Source: Paraburkholderia sp. UYCP14C (GTDB taxonomy: Bacteria; Pseudomonadota; Gammaproteobacteria; Burkholderiales; Burkholderiaceae). Taken from it: 64,000 nucleotides of DNA. Positions 8,888-16,783 of the stretch are shown piece by piece. Position 1 is the first letter of the stretch. Each line of letters starts with the position of its first letter. The stretch is from the NCBI RefSeq assembly GCF_004197395.1, contig NZ_SELS01000052.1, positions 1 to 64,000 on the forward strand, written 5' to 3'. The notes under the pieces are model-generated. The model was given only the letters and a program-made list of their open reading frames with translations, had not been told where the DNA came from and made no database searches. The position numbers and the translations under genes are program-made.

Positions 8888-9801
8888 GAGACGGATTCAA
8901 AAAGACCCCATTGGGGGCTGTTAACCATTTCGACAAGCTGTTAACCTTGGTTGTCTGAACAACCGGAACCAAGGATGAGCGCGCCGATCGTTGACGATGA
9001 ATTGTGGACACTGATCGAACCATTGCTGCCGGCGCCAAAACCTCGGCGCAAGAAATATCCAGGTCGGTTCCCGGTTTCGAACCGGGCCGCCCTGAACGGC
9101 ATCCTGTTCGTACTCAAGACCGGAATCCGCTGGCGCGACCTGTCGACCAAATTGGGATTTGGCTCGGGGTCGACCTGTTGGCGGCGCTTACGCGACTGGC
9201 AGAACGCCGGCGTGTGGAAGCAATTGCACGAACTACTGCTGGCCAGGTTACGCGAAGCCGGCGAGCTCGATTTCTCTCGAGCTGCCGTCGATTCATCGTC
9301 GGTACGAGCCGTTGGGGCGGGCGAAAAACTGGTCCGAACCCCACGGATCGCGCGCGACCCGGTTCCAAGCACCACATTCTCGTAGATGCCAATGGCGTTC
9401 CCGTCAGCGCAATCCTGACCGCAGCGAACCGTAATGACGTCACCCAACTGCTGCCGCTCATTGACGCTATTCCACCCATTCGCGGCGTACGCGGTCGGCC
9501 GCTTCAAAAGCCGCAAGTCATCTATGCGGACCGTGGCTACGACTCCGAGCCGCATCGTCAGCGGCTGCGCGAGCGCGGCATCAAGCCGGTAATCGCCAGG
9601 CGCCGCACGGAACACGGCAGTGGTTTGGGCAAATTCCGTTGGGTTGTTGAACGTACGCATGCGTGGCTTCACAACTTCCGTCGTCTCCGTATCCGCTTCG
9701 ATCGGCGCGCCGACATTCATGACGCGTTCCTCAGCCTCGGCTGCTCTCTGGTCTGCTGGAACATCTTCAAGCGCATAGAGATGTCTTTTTGAATCCGTCT
9801 C
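8888..9801 (+). mobile_element. Complete IS5-family (IS427-type) insertion sequence, 914 bp
   Basis: The ends are a perfect 18-bp inverted repeat: GAGACGGATTCAAAAAGA at 8888-8905 and its complement at 9784-9801. TAA flanks both sides (8885-8887 and 9802-9804), consistent with the short target duplication of this group. The interior is filled by one transposase encoded in two overlapping frames. Outside the element TCTCGTAA (8880-8887) faces TTACGAGA (9813-9820), so the target was a hairpin with an 8-bp stem. Confidence 0.88.
8975..9792 (+). CDS. IS5/IS427-type transposase made by -1 frameshift
   Basis: The first frame (ATG 8975, in frame to 9385) gives the N-terminal half, DDELWTLIEPLLP through FVLKTGIRWRDLS to VDSSSVRAVGAGEK. 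The second frame, open to 9792, continues with TGPNPTDRARPGSKHHILVD, YADRGYDS and RRRTEHGSGLGKFRWVVERT. The catalytic DDE residues lie in VDSSS, ADRGYDS and VVERT. The two join at GCGAAAAACTGG (about 9319-9330), where slipping back one base on the A-run turns GEKLV into EKTGPN. IS427-group elements use exactly this programmed -1 shift, so the element may be active rather than mutated. Confidence 0.85.
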
Positions 9802-9804
9802 TAA

Positions 9805-10129
9805 GGAAAATCTTACGAGACACCACGTTAAATTTGATACCGTAGGAGACGGTCGCCGCAGTGTCCCAAGCGAGTGCTGTGGCGGGTATGTTGCCGGATG
9901 GAATCACGTGCCTCGACGGCTATCAATGACCGAATCCGAGGTACTCGGCCGCATCTTGACACTGCAGATGATCCATACTCGCAAGCGCACCGATTGACGT
10001 GAGGGTCTTCGCCAACTTCACTGGCGTTGCATGACGACCTTGGCTCATCTCGAAATGATAGCCAAGACAATTATTTAATCAAGCTATTTACGGGATGTTG
10101 TACTAGCATATCCTGGTTGAGGCCCCGGC
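9805..10129. other. Intergenic stretch without a supported gene
   Basis: These 325 bases between the insertion sequence and the LysR gene hold no frame with family similarity or a credible ribosome site. A plus-strand 23-codon frame at 9926 and a minus-strand 80-codon frame are open, but they look like chance. Confidence 0.5.
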
Positions 10130-11050
10130 CTATTTAAATCCGGCCTGCGCCGCCGTATTCGCGACCAGCTGGCGAAACCACTGGTTCGCGAAATCCATAT
10201 CGCTATTCATATGCCAATACATGTGAAGCTGCACTGGCGGCAGCGAAAACGGTAGTGCGATCTGTACGAGGGACCCCGTCATGTCGATCTGATGAGCCAG
10301 TCTTGCCGGCATGGTGAGCAGACAATCTGACTGTTGAACGATGCTGCAGGCTGAATAATAGTTCTGGCAGCGCACCGAAATATTGCGTTGCAAGCCGAGA
10401 TTCAATAAAGCGATGTCCTCAAGGACCGCTCCTTGGGAGCGCGTCGATACGGCGATATGGTTAGCCTTTAGGTAGTTCGCCATTGTTATGCCGCGTGCGC
10501 TGCGCGGATCCCTGCGAGCGAGGATACAAAAGGCGTCTTCCAACAGCGGCCGATGCCGTACCGGTTCGCTCATCGGCAATGCCACGTCGATAACCAAGTC
10601 CAGGTGGCCCGCCGCCAGTGTGGCCGCCATCCGCTTGCGGTCTGTCGGGCTGCTCGCCAGGGCGGCCAATGGCGCTTGCGCGCTCAGCGTACGCGTAAAC
10701 GCCGGCAGCAGCAGCGGTTCAAGCGCGTCCGGCATGCCGAGCCGAAAGGTTTGCCGCGTCTCGACCGGATTGAATCGCCCCCATTGCTGAAGCAGTTGAT
10801 GCAGCTTAGCCAGTTGCTCCAGCAAGCTCGGCGCCATCCTCAGACACGTTGCGGTCGGCTGCATGGAACGTCCATCTCGTACGAAGAGCTCGTCGTTCAG
10901 ATGCTCTCGCAAACGACCGAGTGCATGGCTGACAGCGGAAGGCGTTAAAGCCAAGCTTTGAGCAGCGCGGCTCAAGTGTCGCTCCCGGTAGACGACCTCG
11001 AAGATCTTGAGCAGGTTAAGATCAAGCTGATGAATTTTCCTGTGCTTCAT
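10130..11050 (-). CDS. LysR-family regulator (NodD/SyrM-like branch)
   Basis: This roughly 306-residue protein has the LysR helix-turn-helix near the N-terminus (LDLNLLKIFEVVYRERHLSRAAQSLALTPSAVSHALGRLRE, about residues 7-48) and a substrate-binding domain (about 90-300). LDLNLLKIFE with a short linker is typical of the NodD/LinR/PcpR-like subgroup, which often controls aromatic or lipid catabolism. The ATG at 11050 sits about nine bases after AAAGG; a GTG two codons upstream (11056) is also possible. It is the last gene of the co-oriented lipid operon that starts at 19752, with 50 bases to the gene before it, and probably regulates that operon. Confidence 0.88.
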   Translation of the reverse strand: MKHRKIHQLDLNLLKIFEVVYRERHLSRAAQSLALTPSAVSHALGRLREHLNDELFVRDGRSMQPTATCLRMAPSLLEQLAKLHQLLQQWGRFNPVETRQTFRLGMPDALEPLLLPAFTRTLSAQAPLAALASSPTDRKRMAATLAAGHLDLVIDVALPMSEPVRHRPLLEDAFCILARRDPRSARGITMANYLKANHIAVSTRSQGAVLEDIALLNLGLQRNISVRCQNYYSACSIVQQSDCLLTMPARLAHQIDMTGSLVQIALPFSLPPVQLHMYWHMNSDMDFANQWFRQLVANTAAQAGFK

Positions 11051-11106
11051 ATTCACAGCCTTTAATCGCTAGATTGTCTTATCCGGGCCGATGAGGGCAG
11101 TGCCGG

Positions 11107-12039
11107 CTAATCAGACGGCAGTTCGAAGGTGAAGATAGACTGCTCGACGAGGCTGCTCAGGTACACGCTGCTGCCGTGTTGGCACACGCCCGTGACCATG
11201 CCGTACTCTGCATCGGTCCACTGACAATCGTGAACCACGCGGCCCTCGGCGTCAAACGCCATCGCCCATGTAATGCGTTTCGGGGCGGGCTGCAAGGCCG
11301 CCGGTAACCGCGCAGCTAGCTTGCGGATCGGCAAGGGCAGCTTATGCAGTCTGTCGACGGCCGGATTGCGCGGTGAAGCCAGCGCCACCCACACGAGTCC
11401 GTCCGCGCTCATCGAGCAATTGTCGGGAAAAGCGGGCAATTCCGCAAAGATCTCGCTGCGCCCCGCCTTGGGACCCTTCAGCCAAACGCGACGTAGGCGA
11501 TAAGCGCCTGTCTCCGCCACCACGATCCACGAGGCGTCGTGCGCCAACGCCAGGCCATTGGCGAAAAATAGTTCGCCGAGTAGTTGCTCGATATGTCCGG
11601 CTGCGTGGCGGCGAAACAGACGACCGGTGGGGATATTCTCCACGATGTCTTTGCGCCACTCATGGACCGTGTAGCGATCGGTGGAGCTGCTGAAATAGAT
11701 CGTACCGTCCTCAGCCGCTACCACGTTGCTGCAAAAAGGCAGCGGCCGGCCGGCATACTCCTGCACCAGGGTTTTCAAGGTCCCGGTGACCGGATCCAGT
11801 TCGAGCAGACCTTTTGGACTGTCGCATATGAGGATATGGCCATCAGGAAGCACCTCCAGCCCCAAGGGGCGCCCGCCGGTATTCGCCAAGGTTTGCACCT
11901 TCCCGCTTTGGGGGTCTACGCGGAGAATCCTGCCGTCGTTCACACCCACGATGAGATGGCCTTCGCGGTCTGTCACGACGTCCTCCGGCGCCTGGCCCGG
12001 AAGCGGGATGATGCGTGTCCTGAGCGCTGCTGCTTGCAT
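11107..12039 (-). CDS. SMP-30/strictosidine-synthase-like beta-propeller protein
   Basis: The 310 residues form a six-bladed propeller of the SMP-30/gluconolactonase/strictosidine synthase-like group. Visible signatures are PEDVVTDREGHLIVG (about 17-32), GGRPLGLEVLPDGHILICD (about 54-72), LFFANGLALAHD and VAETGAYRLRRVW (about 165-190), and FPDNCSMSADGLVWVAL (about 205-221). Relatives are lactone hydrolases or esterase-like enzymes that bind a divalent metal in the central channel. In this operon it may open a lactone, for example a cyclised hydroxy-acid. There is no signal peptide. AAGGAAGAG lies just before the start. Confidence 0.8.
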   Translation of the reverse strand: MQAAALRTRIIPLPGQAPEDVVTDREGHLIVGVNDGRILRVDPQSGKVQTLANTGGRPLGLEVLPDGHILICDSPKGLLELDPVTGTLKTLVQEYAGRPLPFCSNVVAAEDGTIYFSSSTDRYTVHEWRKDIVENIPTGRLFRRHAAGHIEQLLGELFFANGLALAHDASWIVVAETGAYRLRRVWLKGPKAGRSEIFAELPAFPDNCSMSADGLVWVALASPRNPAVDRLHKLPLPIRKLAARLPAALQPAPKRITWAMAFDAEGRVVHDCQWTDAEYGMVTGVCQHGSSVYLSSLVEQSIFTFELPSD

Positions 12040-12076
12040 GGTTCTCTTCCTTCCGATGGGATATCGATGCTCGTGC

Positions 12077-12586
12077 TTATTTGCGCGAAATCCAGGCTAT
12101 TTGCATGACACCCGACACCGGGGCTTGCCCGGTTTCGTCTTCGATTTGCACCAACACTTCGATTTTTCCTTCGGCTTCCGTTCGCAGCGTTTCCCCGTGC
12201 TCCGGGTTGAGCGTCGCGATTGCGCGCACGGAGCCGCGAATAGGCTTGTGCAGCTCCATCTGGAGGCGCCTTAATAGTACTACCGCGTTCGACGGCAGAT
12301 GCTGCGCCACCACTAGCCCGGCGGCATATTCAGCCGGCAACGTCATTGCGACCGCGTGGATACCTCGGATGTGATTGCGCACACGCGCGCGATTTGCCAG
12401 CGTCAACGTCACGCTGTAAGGGTCGATGCTCGCCGCCTTGACGCCGACGGTGCGATAAAAACGCGAGAAACGCCCGAATACGAAATTGAACAACGGCAGT
12501 TGGAGCGCCCGCGGCAGCCGACTCAACGTCGCAAGGACGGCGTTGATCTGATTCTGGGGACCATTCTTGAGAACCGTGATTGTCAT
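12077..12586 (-). CDS. DUF4442 hot-dog-fold protein (putative thioesterase)
   Basis: The 169 residues match DUF4442, a hot-dog-fold family related to acyl-CoA thioesterases. The segments RNHIRGIHAVAMTLPAEYAAGLVV (about residues 72-95) and the later basic beta strand are typical. In this operon it could release acyl groups from CoA or bind acyl-CoA, but no family member of this type is characterised well enough to be specific. It follows the SDR gene by four bases, so translation is probably coupled. No membrane segment or signal peptide is present. Confidence 0.75.
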   Translation of the reverse strand: MTITVLKNGPQNQINAVLATLSRLPRALQLPLFNFVFGRFSRFYRTVGVKAASIDPYSVTLTLANRARVRNHIRGIHAVAMTLPAEYAAGLVVAQHLPSNAVVLLRRLQMELHKPIRGSVRAIATLNPEHGETLRTEAEGKIEVLVQIEDETGQAPVSGVMQIAWISRK

Positions 12587-12590
12587 GATC

Positions 12591-13346
12591 TCAACTCAGT
12601 TTGGCGACCCAACGCAGTGGCATCCGTCTCATCAGGAAGCCGAGCGGCGCCCAAGGCCACCAGGGAACGTAAGCAGTATCGGGCTCCTTTTCGATGGCGG
12701 CGGTCAGCAGCCGGCAACCCTTGACTGCATCGATGATGAACGGCGTCTTGCTGGGCGCCGTGTTCTCGTTCAACTCCGTGCGGATATAGCCCGGATAGAT
12801 AGTACTGACTTTGATGGCACGATTGCGCAGCACGTCGGCACGAATGCCCTCAGCCATCGCGGCAACGCCAACCTTGCTGGCCGAGTATGCAGTCATACTT
12901 CCACGCAAGCCGCGCATCGCGCTCATGGACGAGACGATCACGAGATGTCCCGACCGCTGTTCCCGGAAGACCTCCATCGCAGCTTCGCTCTGCGCAAGAG
13001 CGGCGAGGAAGTTAGTTTCAACTGTTCGCTTGTTCTCGCTGAACTTACCCTTCCCGATCGGCGCACCTGAACCAATGCCGGCGTTAACGATGACTCGGTC
13101 CAAGGAACTCATATCGTTGTGAAACGCCCGGAAAACCTCGAACACCTGGTCATGGTCAGTGACATCGAGTGCTCGGACCCAGACCTTGATACCCGGTGCA
13201 TCCGTTTCCAGTTCTCGCTTCAGTTCCTCCAGTCGATCGAGGCGTCGGGCACAGAGCGCAAGGTTGTAGTTGCGTTTTGCAAATTCCCGGGCCATGCCGG
13301 CGCCGAGGCCCGAACTGGCGCCCGTGATAAGAATGTTTCTACGCAT
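12591..13346 (-). CDS. Short-chain dehydrogenase/reductase
   Basis: This 251-residue classical SDR has the cofactor motif TGASSGLG near residue 8, the NAG motif (VNAGIG, about 90), Ser in SSMSAM and the catalytic YSASK (about residue 150). It probably interconverts an alcohol and ketone using NAD(P)H. The ATG at 13346 is chosen because MRRNILITGASSG fits the family N-terminus; an upstream in-frame start at 13379 would add 11 atypical residues. It lies between a histidine phosphatase and a DUF4442 gene in the ten-gene lipid operon. Arg residues after the first strand suggest NADP(H), which is only a hint. Confidence 0.88.
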   Translation of the reverse strand: MRRNILITGASSGLGAGMAREFAKRNYNLALCARRLDRLEELKRELETDAPGIKVWVRALDVTDHDQVFEVFRAFHNDMSSLDRVIVNAGIGSGAPIGKGKFSENKRTVETNFLAALAQSEAAMEVFREQRSGHLVIVSSMSAMRGLRGSMTAYSASKVGVAAMAEGIRADVLRNRAIKVSTIYPGYIRTELNENTAPSKTPFIIDAVKGCRLLTAAIEKEPDTAYVPWWPWAPLGFLMRRMPLRWVAKLS

Positions 13347-13410
13347 GATGATTCGCCAATGATGTTGGTACCGGGACAACTCGGCAATCGCTCTTGTGCC
13401 GGAGAATAGA

Positions 13411-14106
13411 CTAGCGGTAGGTCAAAAGGCCCGCTTGATCGCCTTCGAAATGCGTATGGTCATTGAGCACGGAAAGGTGGACGTTGTGCTTCCCCACGAT
13501 CAGCTTCGTCATCCCGCAGTTCACCAAAGTCCAGCTCAACTCTGCGCATCGCGCATCCGTGAGGTCCAGTAGATCCTTGACGACAGCGGCGACGGGGCCA
13601 CCCGAGGTAAACACCAAGGCATTCTCGCCAGTTTCCGAAATCCGATCCTGCAGTTTGCGCAGCGCACGGCCGCAACGGCCACGAAAAGCGGTCCAGGTCT
13701 CGTGGTAATCAATATCGTGCTCGCCGCTCATCCAGCGAGACGCGGCTCGTTTGAACATGCTCTGAAAAGCTCGATGGGGATCGGGCATACTCATCATGTC
13801 TCGCCGCAGCAGGTCCGGGTCTGCATAGTCTGGACGATAGGCGCTGATCACCTCCTGGTGATCGTACTCGTTCCAGTCAGGGTCGATTAGCCTCTGCACC
13901 GGCGCTCGCATGGAGCCAAGCACATGCTCGGAAGTTTGGTGATGCCGCCGCATGCCGCCGCATACCGCCAGTTCGACCTGAATACCAACCTGGGACAAGG
14001 CCTCCCCAAGCGTCTGGGATTGCTTGACGCCGCGCACGCTCAGCTGGTCGTAATCGGCCTCTCCGAAGCGAGCCTGACCATGGCGGATAAGATAAATTGC
14101 GGCCAT
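13411..14106 (-). CDS. Histidine phosphatase family protein
   Basis: This 231-residue protein belongs to the histidine phosphatase (phosphoglycerate-mutase-like) superfamily, with the phospho-acceptor motif RHG at residues 8-10 (YLIRHGQARFG) and a second catalytic His region (FTSGGPVAAV) near residue 170. The usual H in the late 'SHG' motif appears here as TSGG, which is worth noting. It lies directly next to the phosphotransferase gene (one base between), and gene pairs of this kind recur beside ACAD10/11-like dehydrogenases. A role in removing phosphate from the phosphorylated acyl intermediate, or in proof-reading it, is inference. Confidence 0.8.
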   Translation of the reverse strand: MAAIYLIRHGQARFGEADYDQLSVRGVKQSQTLGEALSQVGIQVELAVCGGMRRHHQTSEHVLGSMRAPVQRLIDPDWNEYDHQEVISAYRPDYADPDLLRRDMMSMPDPHRAFQSMFKRAASRWMSGEHDIDYHETWTAFRGRCGRALRKLQDRISETGENALVFTSGGPVAAVVKDLLDLTDARCAELSWTLVNCGMTKLIVGKHNVHLSVLNDHTHFEGDQAGLLTYR

Positions 14107-14107
14107 G

Positions 14108-15178
14108 TCAGCTGCGCCCTTTCATCGCCCGTCGGCAACGCCAATGCAGGTAATGCACGATGATCCAGAAATTTTTGAAAGCCGGGTTGCGAGTCTGCTT
14201 GTGATGAAAGCGGTAATAGATCTGCTGAACGATCGCCGATAAGCGGAACAGCCCATACACTTCGTAGAACGCCCAGTTTTCAGGGGCAATGTTCATCTCG
14301 CCGCAGTAGTACTCCACTACCTCGCGCCGGGTCAGCATACCGGGCAGATGCGTGGGTTGCCGCCGCGTCGAGCGAGCCAGGAGATCGTCGTCTGCCTCGA
14401 CCCAATAAGCCAACGTATTACCCAAGTCCATGAGGGGGTCGCCGAGGGTAGCCAACTCCCAGTCCAGCACGCCGATCACCCTCGTCGGATCGCTGGCGTC
14501 GAGCACCACGTTGTCGAACCGGAAATCATTGTGGGTGATGCAGATTCGCTCGCGCGACGGCAAGTTGGACAAGAGCCAATCCATGACTCTTTCGCCGCAA
14601 GGAACGTTCCACGTGAGCGCGTCGCGGTACCGCTTGCTCCAACCTTCGATTTGACGCCGCGTATATCCGGCGCCCGTGCCGATGGCCACCAGACCCGCTG
14701 CCTTGTGATCGACCTTATGCAGCGAAATCAAGGTATCCAATACGGCAAGGCACAATTGACGGACCTTGGACGCAGTGAGCTGCATCCCATGGGGCAAGTG
14801 CTTGCGCGGAATGATGCCGCTCAGGCGTTCCATGACATAAAATTCGCCGCCGATGACCGAGTCGTCGGCACAGTAAGCGCGCATTTCCGGCACGAACTGA
14901 AATGCCGGCTTCAACGCTTTCTGGAGACGATACTCGCGCCCCATGTCATGAGCAGATTTCGCTTTGGTGCCGGCGGGAGGACGCCTCAAGATGAGGTCAT
15001 CGTTCTCGTACTTTAGGCGATACGTCCAGTTCGATGCTCCGCCGGAATATTGGGTAATTTCCGGCCGCCCTTGCAGATCGAGCAGTTGCTGCTTGAGCCA
15101 CGCGTCGACCGCAACGGCATCCAGTTCTTCCCCAGCGCGCACCGCTCCTGGTTGATCCAATAACGCTACCGCACTCAT
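14108..15178 (-). CDS. ACAD10/11-type phosphotransferase (APH-fold hydroxyacyl-CoA kinase candidate)
   Basis: The 356 residues have the aminoglycoside-phosphotransferase-like kinase fold found as the N-terminal half of eukaryotic ACAD10/ACAD11 and as LvaA in Pseudomonas levulinate catabolism. The catalytic loop ITHNDFRFDN (His216, Asp218, Asn223) and the metal motif LDWELATLGDP (Asp239) are intact; SGGASNWTYRL near 45 is the nucleotide loop. Related kinases phosphorylate the hydroxyl of 4-hydroxyacyl-CoAs so that an ACAD partner can eliminate phosphate. An ACAD11-like dehydrogenase is in the same operon (16784-18019). The start at 15178 overlaps the stop of the preceding SDR as ATGA, so the two are translationally coupled. 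Confidence 0.88.
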   Translation of the reverse strand: MSAVALLDQPGAVRAGEELDAVAVDAWLKQQLLDLQGRPEITQYSGGASNWTYRLKYENDDLILRRPPAGTKAKSAHDMGREYRLQKALKPAFQFVPEMRAYCADDSVIGGEFYVMERLSGIIPRKHLPHGMQLTASKVRQLCLAVLDTLISLHKVDHKAAGLVAIGTGAGYTRRQIEGWSKRYRDALTWNVPCGERVMDWLLSNLPSRERICITHNDFRFDNVVLDASDPTRVIGVLDWELATLGDPLMDLGNTLAYWVEADDDLLARSTRRQPTHLPGMLTRREVVEYYCGEMNIAPENWAFYEVYGLFRLSAIVQQIYYRFHHKQTRNPAFKNFWIIVHYLHWRCRRAMKGRS

Positions 15179-16008
15179 ACCGCAACCTCTTTTCGTTTTT
15201 GCATCCGTGCTTCGATTCTTGCAACCTGACGGCGAATTAGACTCAGATACCATGCGTAGGGCAAATAGCGCTTCATGCGCCAAGCTTTGCGGGAATCGGC
15301 GTGAGTCAGGATGTGGGTTTCGCCACGAGCCACGCCGTCGAAAATCTTCCCCGCGATTTCTTCGGGCCCAACGCGAGCCCGTTCCACCAGACGTTTGGTG
15401 AAACGCTCGGACTCGGCATCGCTCGCGCGCATATGCTTGGCTAAATCGGTACGGAAAAATGCCGGGCAAGCTACCGTGACCTGAATATTGTCGGCTGCCA
15501 ACTCGAGCTGCAAGGTTTCCGACAATGCCACCACGGCCGCCTTGGTAGCGTTGTAGGCGGCCGCCTTAGGCAGATACAGCAAGCCGGCCATAGACGCGAC
15601 GTTGACGATCTTTCCGCCCGCCTGCTCGCGCAGCATGGGTGTGAAGACCTTGCAACCACGTACCACGCCCAACAGGTTGATGTCCACCACCCACTGCCAA
15701 TCGTCAAGGCTGATATCCGCTATCGGTCCCATTTGAGCCACGCCGGCGTTGTTGATGACGATGTCCACGCCACCCCAATTGGCACGCAACCACACCGCCG
15801 CGCACTCGATGTCGCCTTCCTGGCGTACGTCACACGGCACGTAGTGCGCCTTCACGCCCGTCTGTTGGAGATCCTTGATGATGGCGGCCCCGCGTTCAGC
15901 ATCGATATCACCGATCAAGACGCTGGCTCCGGCACGCGCGTAGCAAAGCGCCAACTCACGGCCCAGCCCAGATGCTCCGCCGGTAATGAATACGCGTTGT
16001 GGTTTCAT
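15175..16008 (-). CDS. Short-chain dehydrogenase/reductase
   Basis: This 277-residue SDR has TGGASGLG at residues 9-16, the acidic GDID after strand 2 (favouring NAD), NNAG near 92 and catalytic YNATK (about residue 158). The long, basic C-terminal tail (WRMKRYLPYAWYLSLIRRQVARIEARMQKRK) is typical of SDRs acting on long-chain or membrane-associated substrates. It probably oxidises a hydroxyacyl or alcohol intermediate. It starts the phosphotransferase gene by an ATGA overlap and follows the OmpW gene by 15 bases. Confidence 0.88.
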   Translation of the reverse strand: MKPQRVFITGGASGLGRELALCYARAGASVLIGDIDAERGAAIIKDLQQTGVKAHYVPCDVRQEGDIECAAVWLRANWGGVDIVINNAGVAQMGPIADISLDDWQWVVDINLLGVVRGCKVFTPMLREQAGGKIVNVASMAGLLYLPKAAAYNATKAAVVALSETLQLELAADNIQVTVACPAFFRTDLAKHMRASDAESERFTKRLVERARVGPEEIAGKIFDGVARGETHILTHADSRKAWRMKRYLPYAWYLSLIRRQVARIEARMQKRKEVAV

Positions 16009-16023
16009 GCTAAATGTTCCGAA

Positions 16024-16749
16024 TTAGAACTGATAGCCAATCGACAGAAAAGTGACGATCGGATCGATTTTCACCTTGCTGGTCGTCGTGACGATGCCAG
16101 GCGCGGCTCGAGTGGTAAGCGTTGCTTTGGTGGACAACCACATATACGAGATCGATGCGCCGATCGACCAATGCGAATCGAAGTTGTAGGTCAATCCGGC
16201 GTTGACCAACGGCGCGAACGAGCTGCTCAACGAAGTCGAAGTCGGCCCCTCGAGCAGAGTACCCAGCGTTGGCGAATAAAGAAGCTGACCGGTCGCGACT
16301 GGCTCGCTCAATTTCGTATTTCCGAACCGGACGTATGAAACACCGGCGCCGATATATGGGCGCAGCCGCGCTCCTGGCTCACCGAAGTGGTACTCAGCTT
16401 GTATTGCCGGACTATAGGCGCGCGTAGTACCGAGTTCGCCGACGGGCGCAAGCGGGCCCGTGCCGTAGAAATGTAGTTGGGGCGGAGCACCGAGAACCGT
16501 CTCGACGGCGACATGATCGGTGAAATAGTATCGCGCGGTGAGCGCAAAAGTATCAGCGTCTCCGATAGTCGCCCCGCTGCCCGCAATCGTACTCGACTGC
16601 CCAAGCGCGTTGACGGTCAAGGGTTGACTCGAGTCTTGCGGCGACAAATGTAACCAGCCGGCCCTGACTTCCCATGATCCAGCCGACTGCGCATGGGCAG
16701 TCGCTATCGTCGCGATCGAAAGAACTAGTGCCACGCTCGCCTGCTTCAT
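16024..16749 (-). CDS. OmpW-family outer-membrane protein
   Basis: The 241 residues start with a Sec signal peptide (MKQASVALVLSIATIATAHA, cleavage after residue 20) and form an eight-stranded beta barrel ending in a C-terminal phenylalanine (SIGYQF), as outer-membrane proteins do. The strands AEYHFGEPGARLRPYIGAGVSYVRF and HWSIGASISYMWL are OmpW hallmarks. OmpW and AlkL barrels carry hydrophobic compounds through the outer membrane by lateral diffusion. Within a fatty-acyl catabolic operon it probably imports the hydrophobic substrate. The start at 16749 was chosen for the signal peptide; an upstream start (16869) would destroy it. Confidence 0.9.
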   Translation of the reverse strand: MKQASVALVLSIATIATAHAQSAGSWEVRAGWLHLSPQDSSQPLTVNALGQSSTIAGSGATIGDADTFALTARYYFTDHVAVETVLGAPPQLHFYGTGPLAPVGELGTTRAYSPAIQAEYHFGEPGARLRPYIGAGVSYVRFGNTKLSEPVATGQLLYSPTLGTLLEGPTSTSLSSSFAPLVNAGLTYNFDSHWSIGASISYMWLSTKATLTTRAAPGIVTTTSKVKIDPIVTFLSIGYQF

Positions 16750-16783
16750 ATCGTCTCCAATTCTTTTAATATGCGTAATACCT

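Noticed and set aside
8866-8889. T-rich stem at the IS left edge as a terminator for the lyase gene
   Set aside because: The T-run lies on the wrong side of the stem for the minus-strand gene, and the stem is 5' of that gene's start.
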